Positions 56,989 through 64,000 of a DNA stretch of 64,000 bases are shown here, piece by piece. Both the position numbers and the translations under genes were made by a program. Origin of the DNA: Synechococcus sp. UW140 (lineage in GTDB: Bacteria > Cyanobacteriota > Cyanobacteriia > PCC-6307 > Cyanobiaceae); contig CAMCMT010000012.1 of the NCBI GenBank assembly GCA_945875915.1, positions 1-64,000 on the forward strand, given 5' to 3'. Positions within the stretch are counted from its first letter, which is position 1. Every line of letters begins with the position of its first letter. The notes under the pieces were generated by a model that was not told the origin of the DNA, did not search any database, and saw only the letters and a list, made by a program, of their open reading frames with translations.

Positions 56989-57204
56989 ATGGCCGAGTCC
57001 CAAGCAATCACCCCCGAGCTGCTCGAAGGCTTTGATGAGGCCTCGATCGCTGAGCTGGCCCAACGCCTCGACGAGGACGATTACCCCACACCCTTTGAGG
57101 GTCTCAGTGACTGGCACCTGATGCGGGCCTTGGCGATTCACCGGCCTGAGCTGGCCAGGCCCTACGTGCATTTGGTGGATCAGGAACCCTTCGATGAGGA
57201 CTAG
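56989..57204 (+). CDS. DUF2555 family protein
   Basis: A 71-residue acidic soluble protein: AESQAITPELLEGFDEASIA, then QRLDEDDYPTPFEGLSDWHL, then MRALAIHRPELARPYVHLVD. I recognise the cyanobacterial DUF2555 family, unknown function. ATG 56989 is chosen; GTG 56974 would add five residues. The coaBC frame begins directly after its stop codon, so the two are likely one transcript. Confidence 0.8.
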   Translation: MAESQAITPELLEGFDEASIAELAQRLDEDDYPTPFEGLSDWHLMRALAIHRPELARPYVHLVDQEPFDED

Positions 57205-58476
57205 TTGGTAAGGACTAAGCACCAGGGCCCCGCTCAGGCCGTGCCCGATCCCTTGGCGGGCCGGCGCATCCTGGTGGGAATCAGCGGCAGCATTGCGGCT
57301 GTGAAGCTGCCCCTGGTGGTCAGCGCCCTGGTCCAGCGGGGCGCCCAGGTGCGCTGCGTGCTCACCCCCAGTGCCGCCCAGCTAGTGAGTGCCCCGGCCT
57401 TGGCCAGCCTCAGCCGGGCGGCGGTGGCCCTCGATGGCGACCAGTGGAACCACCGCGAATCCCGGCCGCTCCACATCGAGCTGGCCGAATGGGCCGAGCT
57501 GGTTTTGTTGGCGCCCTTGAGTGCCACCAGCCTGGCCCGCTGGGTCCATGGCCTCGGCGACAGCTTGTTGGCCTCGGTGCTCCTGGCGACCGAGGCGCCG
57601 GTGTTGGCGGCAGCAGCCATGAACACAGCCATGTGGCAATCCCCTGGCGTGGCCCGCAACTGGGAGGCCCTGCAGGCTTTTGAGCGGGTGTTGCCCCTCG
57701 GCCCTAGTGCGGGCCTGCTGGCCTGCGATCGCCAGGGGGCCGGCCGCATGGCCGAACCAGCCGCCCTGCTGCTGGCCCTGGACTCCCTGGCCCTTTGGGG
57801 CTGGCGCCGCGATTGGGCTGGTCAGCAGCTGCTCGTCACGGCCGGCCCCACCCGCGAATGGCTCGATCCGGCCCGCTGCCTCACCAACCCCAGCACGGGG
57901 CGCATGGGCGTACTGCTCGCCCAGGCTGCCCGGCTGCGGGGTGCCACGGTGGATCTGGTCCATGGGCCCCTGGCCGTGGATCCCGCCTGGCTCGAGGGCC
58001 TGCGCTGCCATCCGATCAGCACTGGAGCCGAGCTGCAGCAGCGCCTGCGCGACCTCCAACCCGCCGCCACGGCCATTGCCATGGCGGCGGCCGTGGCCGA
58101 TCACCGGCCCGCCCGGCCCCAAGCCGGCAAACTCGACAAGTCAGCCCTGGCAGATGCCATGGCGGCCGGCTGGCAGGAGGTGCCCGATCTCTTGCAGCAA
58201 CTAGTGGCCCATCGACCTGCGGGCCAAAGGATCCTCGGTTTTGCCGCCCAGTCGGGCGATGGGCTCCAGCCGGCCAGGCTCAAGTTCGCCCGGAAGGGCT
58301 GCGACCTGCTGTTTGCCAACCCCATCGATGGGCCTGGCGCCGGCTTCGGAGCGTCAACCAATCAGGGCTGGCTATTGGGGCCGGGGGACCGCTGCCAGAG
58401 TCTTGCCCCGGCCAGCAAGTTGGCGATCGCCCACCAGCTGCTCACGGCCTTGCTGGCCCTGGGGCCTAGGGCTTGA
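57205..58476 (+). CDS. coaBC: Bifunctional phosphopantothenoylcysteine decarboxylase/synthase
   Basis: CoaBC ligates cysteine to 4'-phosphopantothenate and decarboxylates the product, two steps of CoA synthesis. The 423-residue frame has the CoaC flavodoxin-like domain (RRILVGISGSIAAVKLPLVV, PLHIELAEWAELVLLAPLSA, AAAMNTAMWQSPGVARN) and the CoaB domain (LLVTAGPTREWLDPARCLTN, AMAAAVADHRPARPQAGKLD). The start is uncertain: TTG 57205 has GAGGA nearby, GTG 57241 would remove 12 poorly conserved residues. Confidence 0.93.
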   Translation: MVRTKHQGPAQAVPDPLAGRRILVGISGSIAAVKLPLVVSALVQRGAQVRCVLTPSAAQLVSAPALASLSRAAVALDGDQWNHRESRPLHIELAEWAELVLLAPLSATSLARWVHGLGDSLLASVLLATEAPVLAAAAMNTAMWQSPGVARNWEALQAFERVLPLGPSAGLLACDRQGAGRMAEPAALLLALDSLALWGWRRDWAGQQLLVTAGPTREWLDPARCLTNPSTGRMGVLLAQAARLRGATVDLVHGPLAVDPAWLEGLRCHPISTGAELQQRLRDLQPAATAIAMAAAVADHRPARPQAGKLDKSALADAMAAGWQEVPDLLQQLVAHRPAGQRILGFAAQSGDGLQPARLKFARKGCDLLFANPIDGPGAGFGASTNQGWLLGPGDRCQSLAPASKLAIAHQLLTALLALGPRA

Positions 58477-58511
58477 GGTTGATCGCAAGGAAGCGGTCGG
58501 CCTTGCGCCGT

Positions 58512-58898
58512 TCACTTGGAGTTGGCCCCGTCTCCTGCGAACACGGCTTGGGCTCCACAGGCTTCTTGGGCCAGATCTAAGGGCAGCTCCTGGTCGTCCC
58601 TTTCCAGTAGGTCGAGGAAGGTGCGCAGCTGCAGGCGGGGGATATAGGGCCAGCCGCCACTGGTCTCCATGGCCTGCAGCAGCGTGAAGAACTGGTGGCG
58701 ATCGGCGGGGAGGCTGGTGCGGAAGGGACCGTCCTGGATGCGCCGGTGCAGGGCCTCGATCTGGCGCAACAAGGTGAGCAGCTGCTCTGGCTGGTCCTCT
58801 AGGTCGGCGGCGATGGCATCCACATCGGCGAGCATGGCTTGGAGCCTGGGCTCCCAGGCCCTGGGTTCGGGGTTGTCGTGGGGATTGGCGTCGCGCAT
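58512..58898 (-). CDS. Conserved hypothetical protein
   Basis: A 128-residue acidic soluble protein with helical character: RLQAMLADVDAIAADLEDQP, then LLTLLRQIEALHRRIQDGPF, then RHQFFTLLQAMETSGGWPYI and LRTFLDLLERDDQELPLDLA. No signal peptide, membrane segment or catalytic motif is visible. I do not recognise a named family but think it is conserved among picocyanobacteria. It converges on coaBC and diverges from psbO. Codon use is in line with the flanking genes. Confidence 0.7.
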   Translation of the reverse strand: MRDANPHDNPEPRAWEPRLQAMLADVDAIAADLEDQPEQLLTLLRQIEALHRRIQDGPFRTSLPADRHQFFTLLQAMETSGGWPYIPRLQLRTFLDLLERDDQELPLDLAQEACGAQAVFAGDGANSK

Positions 58899-59039
58899 GG
58901 AGCCTGGGGATGGAGCTCCCGCTTACAGGTTGTTGAGAGCCGCGCAATGGTACGCGGAATCAGGGATTTGCACCGGTACTATCGCGTTTGGGTTAACCCC
59001 AAAACACGAGGTTTTTCCCTGCCTGAACGGCTTCCTACT

Positions 59040-59858
59040 ATGCGTTTCCGTCCCCTGCTGGCCCTCGTGCTGGCGCTCTGCCTCACCCTGGTCACCGCGT
59101 GCGGCGGTGGCACCAAGGCTGTGGATCGGGCCAGTCTCACCTACGCAGACATCCACAACACCGGTCTGGCTAACGACTGCCCGACCCTGCCCGATTCCGC
59201 CCGGGGCACCATCCCCTTGGACGCCTCGGCCAAGTACCAGCTGCGTGAAATTTGCATGCACCCCAGCGAGGTGTTTGTGAAGGGCGAGCCGGCGAACAAA
59301 CGCCAGGAAGCCCTATTCGTCGCTGGCAAAATCCTCACCCGCTACACCTCCAGCCTTGATCAGGTCTATGGGGACCTGACCCAGCAGGACGGCAAGCTCT
59401 CCTTTAAAGAGCTTGGTGGCATCGACTTCCAGCCCGTCACCGTGCTGCTTCCCGGTGGTGAGGAAGTGCCCTTCACCTTCTCCAGTAAGCAACTCCTGGC
59501 CACGGCAGATGGTGCTTCGATCGGCACCAGCACGGATTTCGATGGCAGCTATCGGGCTCCCAGCTACCGCACCAGCAACTTCCTGGATCCCAAGGGCCGG
59601 GGTCTGACCACCGGCTACAGCAGCGCCATGGGCCTGGTGCCCGCCGGCGATGACGCCGACCTCCTCAAGGAGAACGTCAAGCGCTATGTCGACGGCACCG
59701 GCTCCATGAACCTGTCAATCACAAAGGTTGATGCGGCGACCGGCGAATTCGCCGGGGTGTTCACGGCGATCCAGCCCTCTGACACTGATATGGGTAGCAA
59801 GCCTGTCGTTGACGTCAAAGTCACCGGCCAGTTCTACGGCCGTCTCGAAAAGGTCTAA
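59040..59858 (+). CDS. psbO: Photosystem II manganese-stabilising protein PsbO
   Basis: PsbO is the lumenal 33-kDa protein that stabilises the oxygen-evolving manganese cluster. The 272-residue precursor has a signal peptide with a lipobox-like end (LALCLTLVTACGGG), suggesting lipid attachment. Conserved blocks are LTYADIHNTGLANDCPTLPD, CMHPSEVFVKGEPANKRQEA, and IDFQPVTVLLPGGEEVPFTF; both disulfide cysteines (NDCP and ICMHP) are present. The frame is open upstream to 58839, but ATG 59040 is the normal start. It is followed by its own terminator. Confidence 0.97.
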   Translation: MRFRPLLALVLALCLTLVTACGGGTKAVDRASLTYADIHNTGLANDCPTLPDSARGTIPLDASAKYQLREICMHPSEVFVKGEPANKRQEALFVAGKILTRYTSSLDQVYGDLTQQDGKLSFKELGGIDFQPVTVLLPGGEEVPFTFSSKQLLATADGASIGTSTDFDGSYRAPSYRTSNFLDPKGRGLTTGYSSAMGLVPAGDDADLLKENVKRYVDGTGSMNLSITKVDAATGEFAGVFTAIQPSDTDMGSKPVVDVKVTGQFYGRLEKV

Positions 59859-60140
59859 ACGGGCCTGGCTCCCCAACCCCAAGCGCCTGGGACTTCCCCT
59901 CCAGGGGCTTGGGGTTGCAGCCCTAGCTCCAGCCTGGCCAGGCTTGCAGCCAGAGCTCTTACAGCCTTTTAGATCCAGTGATCTCAACCATCTCGGGGGC
60001 TCAGGCCCCCTTTTTTTTATGGTTGCCTGGTCCTTGTTTGGGGCGCTTGCAGCTTGGGGCTGCTGTCATCTTTGACCTTGCTTCTGGTCCGATGCGCGCG
60101 CTCTGGGAGAATCCCCCCCTAGCTGCCACCAGCCGAGCCG
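59859..60140. other. psbO 3' region and sat upstream region
   Basis: About 280 bases between psbO and sat. It holds one strong terminator (59995-60018), and then about 120 bases expected to contain the sat promoter, in which I see no convincing -35/-10 pair or operator. No protein-like frame occurs. Confidence 0.4.
59995..60018 (+). terminator. Terminator of psbO
   Basis: The stem GGGGGC/GCCCCC with a TCAG loop is followed by eight T residues. It lies about 140 bases after the psbO stop codon and separates this highly expressed gene from sat. Confidence 0.92.
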
Positions 60141-61313
60141 ATGACCAGCACCCTCGCCGCCGGACCCGCTTCCCGTGGCCTAATAGCCCCCCATGGCGGG
60201 GTGCTGGTTGATCTGCGGGTGCCGGCGGAGCAGCGCGATGCCGTCAAGGCCGGCGTCGACCACGTGATCGAGTGCAGCGACCGCAATGCCTGTGACGTGG
60301 AGCTGCTGATGGTGGGTGGCTTCTCGCCCCTGCGCGGCTTCATGCCCCAGGAGGATTACCTCTCGGTGGTGGCCAGCCACCGCACCAGCAGCGGCCTGCT
60401 CTTTGGCCTGCCGATCGTGATGGACACCCAGCGCGACGATGTGCAGGTCGGCGAGCGCCTACTACTTACCTACAGGGGCCAGGACCTGGCGGTGATGACC
60501 GTGGAGAGCCGCTGGGAGCCTGACAAGGCCCGCGAGGCCCTCGGCTGCTACGGCACCACCTCCCTGGACCACCCCGCCGTGAAGATGATCGCCACCGAGC
60601 GGGGCCGCGTCTATCTGGGCGGGCCGATTGAGGGCCTGGACCTGCCCAGCCGGGTGTTCCCCTGCAAGAGCCCGGCTGAGGTGCGCGCCACCCTGCCAGA
60701 GGGCCAGGACGTGGTCGCCTTCCAGTGCCGCAACCCCATCCATCGCGCCCACTACGAGCTGTTCACAAAGGCCCTGGAGGCCAGCAACGTCAGCGACCAG
60801 GCTGTGGTGCTGGTCCATCCCACCTGCGGCCCCACCCAGGACGACGACATCTCCGGCGCGGTGCGCTTCGAGACCTATGAGCGCCTCGCCGCTGAGGTGA
60901 ATAACCCCCGCATCCGCTGGGCCTACCTGCCCTATTCGATGCACATGGCCGGTCCGCGTGAGGCCCTGCAGCACATGATCATTCGCAAGAACTACGGCTG
61001 CACCCATTTCATTATTGGCCGCGACATGGCCGGCTGCAAGAGCTCGATCACGGGTGACGACTTCTACGGCCCCTACCAGGCCCAGGATTTCGCCCGCGAC
61101 AACGCCAGGGAGCTGGGCATGGAAACCGTGCCTTCGCTCAATCTTGTCTACACCGAGGAGGAGGGCTACGTCACCGCCGAACACGCCGAGGCCCGGGGCC
61201 TGCACGTGCGCAAGCTCAGTGGCACCCAGTTCCGCCAGATGCTGCGCAGCGGCGAGGAGATCCCTGAATGGTTCGCCTTCCGTAGCGTGGTGGAGGTTCT
61301 GCGCGCTGCCTGA
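60141..61313 (+). CDS. sat: Sulfate adenylyltransferase (ATP sulfurylase)
   Basis: Sat forms adenylyl sulfate from ATP and sulfate, the first step of assimilation. The 390-residue product has the PUA-like N-terminal domain (VGGFSPLRGFMPQEDYLSVV) and a nucleotidylyltransferase domain with AFQCRNPIHRAHYELFTKAL, where RNPIHRAH is the HxxH-type site, VHPTCGPTQDDDISG, and IGRDMAGCKSSITGDDFYGP. No APS-kinase domain follows. It lies between psbO and ftsH on the same strand, a familiar picocyanobacterial order. Confidence 0.96.
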   Translation: MTSTLAAGPASRGLIAPHGGVLVDLRVPAEQRDAVKAGVDHVIECSDRNACDVELLMVGGFSPLRGFMPQEDYLSVVASHRTSSGLLFGLPIVMDTQRDDVQVGERLLLTYRGQDLAVMTVESRWEPDKAREALGCYGTTSLDHPAVKMIATERGRVYLGGPIEGLDLPSRVFPCKSPAEVRATLPEGQDVVAFQCRNPIHRAHYELFTKALEASNVSDQAVVLVHPTCGPTQDDDISGAVRFETYERLAAEVNNPRIRWAYLPYSMHMAGPREALQHMIIRKNYGCTHFIIGRDMAGCKSSITGDDFYGPYQAQDFARDNARELGMETVPSLNLVYTEEEGYVTAEHAEARGLHVRKLSGTQFRQMLRSGEEIPEWFAFRSVVEVLRAA

Positions 61314-61392
61314 GGGGCAGAACTCCCGTGGGCGCCAGCTCTCGCCTGGTGCCGTTTAACATTCCTTTACTAAACCGATCGGAGAGAGCAAG

Positions 61393-63240
61393 GTGAAGAA
61401 GCGTTGGCGCAATGCGGGTCTCTACGTGCTAGTGGCGATCGTGGTGATCGCCGTGGGCACCGCCTTCCTCGACCCCCGGCCCGATCCCGCCCAGGCGACC
61501 CGCACCCTGCGCTACAGCGTTTTCATTGAGGCTGTGGAGGCCAACTCCGTGTCGCGGGTGTTGATTTCGCCGGACCGCGGCACCGCCCAGGTCGTCGAGA
61601 ACGACGGCCAGCGCGCCATCGTCAACCTGGCTCCCGACAAGGACCTGCTCAAGCTGCTGACGGCCCATAACGTCGACATCGCCGTCCAACCCAGCCGGGA
61701 GCCGGCCGCCTGGCAGCAGGCCGTGGGCAGTCTGATCTTCCCGCTGCTGCTGCTTGGGGGCCTGTTCTTCCTGCTGCGCCGCGCCCAGGGAGGCGGCGGC
61801 AACCAGGCCATGAACTTTGGCAAGAGCAAGGCCCGGGTCCAGATGGAGCCCCAAACCCAGGTGACCTTCGGCGATGTGGCCGGCATTGAGGGCGCCAAGC
61901 TCGAGCTCACCGAGGTGGTCGACTTCCTCAAGAACCCCGATCGCTTCACGGCCGTAGGCGCCAAGATTCCCAAGGGCGTGTTGCTGGTGGGCCCTCCCGG
62001 CACCGGCAAAACCCTTCTGGCCAAAGCCGTTGCTGGCGAAGCGGGCGTGCCCTTCTTCTCGATCTCCGGTTCGGAGTTTGTTGAGATGTTCGTGGGCGTC
62101 GGCGCCTCCCGGGTGCGCGACCTGTTCGAACAGGCCAAAAAGAATGCCCCTTGCATCGTCTTTATCGACGAAATTGATGCCGTGGGCCGCCAGCGGGGCG
62201 CTGGCCTCGGCGGTGGCAACGATGAGCGGGAGCAGACCCTCAACCAGTTGCTCACCGAGATGGATGGCTTTGAGGGCAACACCGGCATCATCATCGTGGC
62301 TGCCACCAACCGGCCTGATGTGCTCGATGCCGCCCTGATGCGGCCGGGTCGCTTCGATCGCCAGGTGGTCGTTGACCGCCCCGACTACGCCGGCCGCCTC
62401 CAGATCCTCGGAGTCCACGCCCGCGGCAAAACCCTCTCCAAGGACGTGGACCTCGACAAGGTGGCTCGCCGCACTCCCGGGTTCACCGGCGCCGACCTGG
62501 CCAACCTGCTCAATGAGGCGGCGATCCTGGCGGCCCGCCATGAGCTCACCGAAATCTCCATGGATGAGGTGAACGACGCGATCGAGCGGGTGATGGCCGG
62601 CCCTGAGAAAAAAGACCGGGTGATGAGCGAGAAACGCAAGCGCCTGGTGGCATACCACGAGGCCGGCCACGCCCTGGTTGGTGCCCTGATGCCCGATTAC
62701 GACCCGGTTCAGAAGATCAGCATCATTCCCCGCGGCCAGGCCGGCGGCCTCACCTTCTTCACCCCCAGTGAAGAGAGGATGGAATCGGGTCTCTATTCCC
62801 GCTCCTATCTGCAAAACCAGATGGCCGTCGCCCTGGGCGGCCGTGTTGCCGAAGAAATCGTCTATGGCGAGGATGAGGTTACAACTGGTGCTTCCAACGA
62901 TCTCCAGCAGGTGGCCCGGGTTGCCCGCCAGATGGTCACCCGCTTTGGCATGAGTGATCGCCTTGGTCCCGTGGCCCTGGGCCGTGCCCAGGGGGGCATG
63001 TTCCTGGGCCGTGACATCGGCGCCGAGCGCGACTTCTCCGAAGACACCGCTGCCGCCATCGACGAGGAGGTGTCTGAGCTGGTCGCAGTGGCCTATAAGC
63101 GGGCCACCAGCGTGCTCACCAACAATCGCTCCGTTCTCGATGAACTGGCCGACATGCTGGTGGAGAAGGAAACCGTGGACGCGGAGGGCCTGCAGGAGCT
63201 GCTCATCCGCAGTCCGGTGCAGGTCGCTGAATACGTCTGA
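61393..63240 (+). CDS. ftsH: ATP-dependent zinc metalloprotease FtsH
   Basis: FtsH is the membrane AAA+ protease that removes damaged D1 and other membrane proteins. The 615-residue product has two N-terminal helices (residues ~6-24 and ~114-131), a lumenal/periplasmic loop, an AAA module with [19 protein letters not shown] (Walker A), [20 protein letters not shown] (Walker B) and [20 protein letters not shown] (SRH), and the zinc site [10 protein letters not shown]. The start is GTG, with GGAGAG upstream. Nearness to psbO suits a thylakoid photosystem II repair type. Confidence 0.97.
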   Translation: MKKRWRNAGLYVLVAIVVIAVGTAFLDPRPDPAQATRTLRYSVFIEAVEANSVSRVLISPDRGTAQVVENDGQRAIVNLAPDKDLLKLLTAHNVDIAVQPSREPAAWQQAVGSLIFPLLLLGGLFFLLRRAQGGGGNQAMNFGKSKARVQMEPQTQVTFGDVAGIEGAKLELTEVVDFLKNPDRFTAVGAKIPKGVLLVGPPGTGKTLLAKAVAGEAGVPFFSISGSEFVEMFVGVGASRVRDLFEQAKKNAPCIVFIDEIDAVGRQRGAGLGGGNDEREQTLNQLLTEMDGFEGNTGIIIVAATNRPDVLDAALMRPGRFDRQVVVDRPDYAGRLQILGVHARGKTLSKDVDLDKVARRTPGFTGADLANLLNEAAILAARHELTEISMDEVNDAIERVMAGPEKKDRVMSEKRKRLVAYHEAGHALVGALMPDYDPVQKISIIPRGQAGGLTFFTPSEERMESGLYSRSYLQNQMAVALGGRVAEEIVYGEDEVTTGASNDLQQVARVARQMVTRFGMSDRLGPVALGRAQGGMFLGRDIGAERDFSEDTAAAIDEEVSELVAVAYKRATSVLTNNRSVLDELADMLVEKETVDAEGLQELLIRSPVQVAEYV

Positions 63241-63277
63241 GCGGTTCACCCCTGGGATAAGAGACCCAAGGGGGCTG

Positions 63278-63946
63278 GTGCACTCTTTGCTTGCCCAGCC
63301 ACTGCTGGCCGTTTTGCGGCCGCGCTCGATCCAACAGGCCGAACATCAGCTGGAGAGGCTCCAGGAGGTGGGTCTTGTTCATGTGGAACTTGCCGTGGAG
63401 CCTTCAAGGGCCTGGAGCCAGGACTGCCTAAGTCTGGCGGCTACTTTCCCCGCCCTGCGCTTGGGAGCGGCTTCGGTCACGGCCCCGGAGCAGCTGGAGG
63501 CTGTGGCTGACGGTGGCCTGGACTATGCGGTGTCTCCGATCTTCGATCCGGGGCTGCTGCAGCGGGCGCGCGAACTTGGCCTGACCCTGGTGCCTGGCGT
63601 CCAAAGCCCCACCGAAGTGCACCAGGCCCAGCGGCTGGGCTGCGCGATTGTCAAATTGTTTCCGGCGCGGCCCCTGGGGCCTACCTATTGGGCCTCCCTG
63701 GCGGGCCCCTTGGGGCCCCTGCCCTTTTGCATCGCCGCGGGTGGGCTGGCCTGTGCCGATGTGATCCACTGGCTGCAGCAGGGGGTTGATGCCGTAGCCC
63801 TGGGCGGTTGCTTGTTTGCTATGGCCCCAGGACCGGGCCAGCAGCCAGGTGCATTAGTCCTAGATCGGGATCCAGGGCACCTGGATCCCGATCTAGCTGG
63901 CTTGGTTCGGCAGCTGGCCGGGCGCACTCACCAAAGGCTGCACTGA
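63278..63946 (+). CDS. eda: KDPG/KHG aldolase
   Basis: Eda cleaves 2-keto-3-deoxy-6-phosphogluconate to pyruvate and glyceraldehyde-3-phosphate (Entner-Doudoroff). The 222-residue product has LLAVLRPRSIQQAEHQLERL, the catalytic Glu in GLVHVELAVEP, the Schiff-base lysine in CAIVKLFPARPLGP, and the phosphate-binding FCIAAGGLACADVIHW and VDAVALGGCLF. GTG 63278 has AAGGGGG upstream and gives the family start, although the frame is open far into ftsH. The end overlaps aroC tail-to-tail by 19 bases. Confidence 0.9.
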   Translation: MHSLLAQPLLAVLRPRSIQQAEHQLERLQEVGLVHVELAVEPSRAWSQDCLSLAATFPALRLGAASVTAPEQLEAVADGGLDYAVSPIFDPGLLQRARELGLTLVPGVQSPTEVHQAQRLGCAIVKLFPARPLGPTYWASLAGPLGPLPFCIAAGGLACADVIHWLQQGVDAVALGGCLFAMAPGPGQQPGALVLDRDPGHLDPDLAGLVRQLAGRTHQRLH

Positions 63947-64000
63947 GCCTGCTGGCGCAGCAGGTGGTCCGCTAACACCAGGGCCACCATCGCCTCCACC
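63928..64000 (-). CDS. aroC: Chorismate synthase, C-terminal end only
   Basis: The last 23 codons of a minus-strand gene that continues beyond the window: VEAMVALVLADHLLRQQAQC then SLW and TGA. This matches the C-terminal helix of chorismate synthase (VEAMxALVLADHLL), the last enzyme of the shikimate pathway. Identification rests on this short tail and on the familiar ftsH-eda-aroC order, so it is less certain than the full-length genes. The stop codon falls within the 3' end of eda on the opposite strand. Confidence 0.78.
   Translation of the reverse strand, partial: VEAMVALVLADHLLRQQAQCSLW

Noticed and set aside
61429-63249. 606-codon minus-strand frame opposite ftsH
   Set aside because: It is the complement of a strongly conserved gene; the His/Gly-rich composition is typical of antisense frames in GC-rich DNA.

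Overview
The window is a GC-rich, tightly packed chromosomal segment of a unicellular picocyanobacterium of the Synechococcus/Cyanobium type. The evidence is the photosystem II genes (psbI, psbN, psbH, psbO), ntcA, crtR, a PII/ammonium-transporter pair, IctB, many small families known mainly from cyanobacteria (DUF3155, DUF4079, DUF1997, DUF3181, DUF3769, DUF3146, DUF3084, DUF3177, DUF6679, DUF2555), and scattered GCGATCGC (HIP1) octamers. Both ends cut a gene: a sensor histidine kinase on the left and chorismate synthase (aroC) on the right.

Layout: 1-5.4 kb carries the truncated kinase, a DUF3155 gene behind a long leader, a serine hydrolase, purH, a DUF4079 membrane protein and DUF1997. 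From 5.5 to 9.6 kb, all on the minus strand, lie sfsA, an amt-PII operon ending in a clear terminator, and ispH. From 9.7 to 18.7 kb come murJ, three small genes, tRNA-Arg(ACG), glyA, a WecA-like transferase, cinA, leuC and leuD. From 18.7 to 27.7 kb lie a giant DUF3769 outer-membrane protein, psbI, a GH38 alpha-mannosidase, psbN/psbH, tatA, pth and DUF3146. From 27.7 to 38.8 kb lie a YqgF-like protein, DUF3084, ntcA, a CobA/CobO-like protein, dcd, an Slt-type transglycosylase, a NIL-ferredoxin operon, a thioredoxin-like protein, thyX and glmM. From 38.8 to 48.6 kb lie a sugar kinase, ictB, trmB, a FIST protein, DUF3177, ileS, a Ycf66-like gene and tRNA-Leu(TAG). From 48.8 to 53.9 kb lie crtR, gatC, a creatininase-family protein, DUF6679, two small membrane genes (one interrupted by an in-frame stop), mpg and pyrB. 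From 54 to 56.7 kb is a visibly more AT-rich stretch with small genes, a YqhA-like protein and an unrecognised membrane protein, closed by tRNA-Ala(CGC). From 57 to 64 kb lie DUF2555, coaBC, psbO, sat, ftsH, eda and the end of aroC.

Most genes are housekeeping: nucleotide synthesis (purH, dcd, thyX, pyrB), cell envelope (murJ, glmM, WecA-like, Slt, DUF3769), leucine, isoprenoid and CoA synthesis, translation, photosystem II biogenesis and repair, and nitrogen control. I see no CRISPR array, transposase, phage module or toxin-antitoxin pair. The most notable details are a PII protein lacking both usual T-loop modification residues, short tandem repeats enclosing the stop codons of ntcA and tatA, a GH38 enzyme lodged between photosystem II genes, a 53-residue stand-alone PCP-reductase-like protein, and a small membrane gene whose frame continues past a stop. 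None of these amounts to a demonstrated new system.
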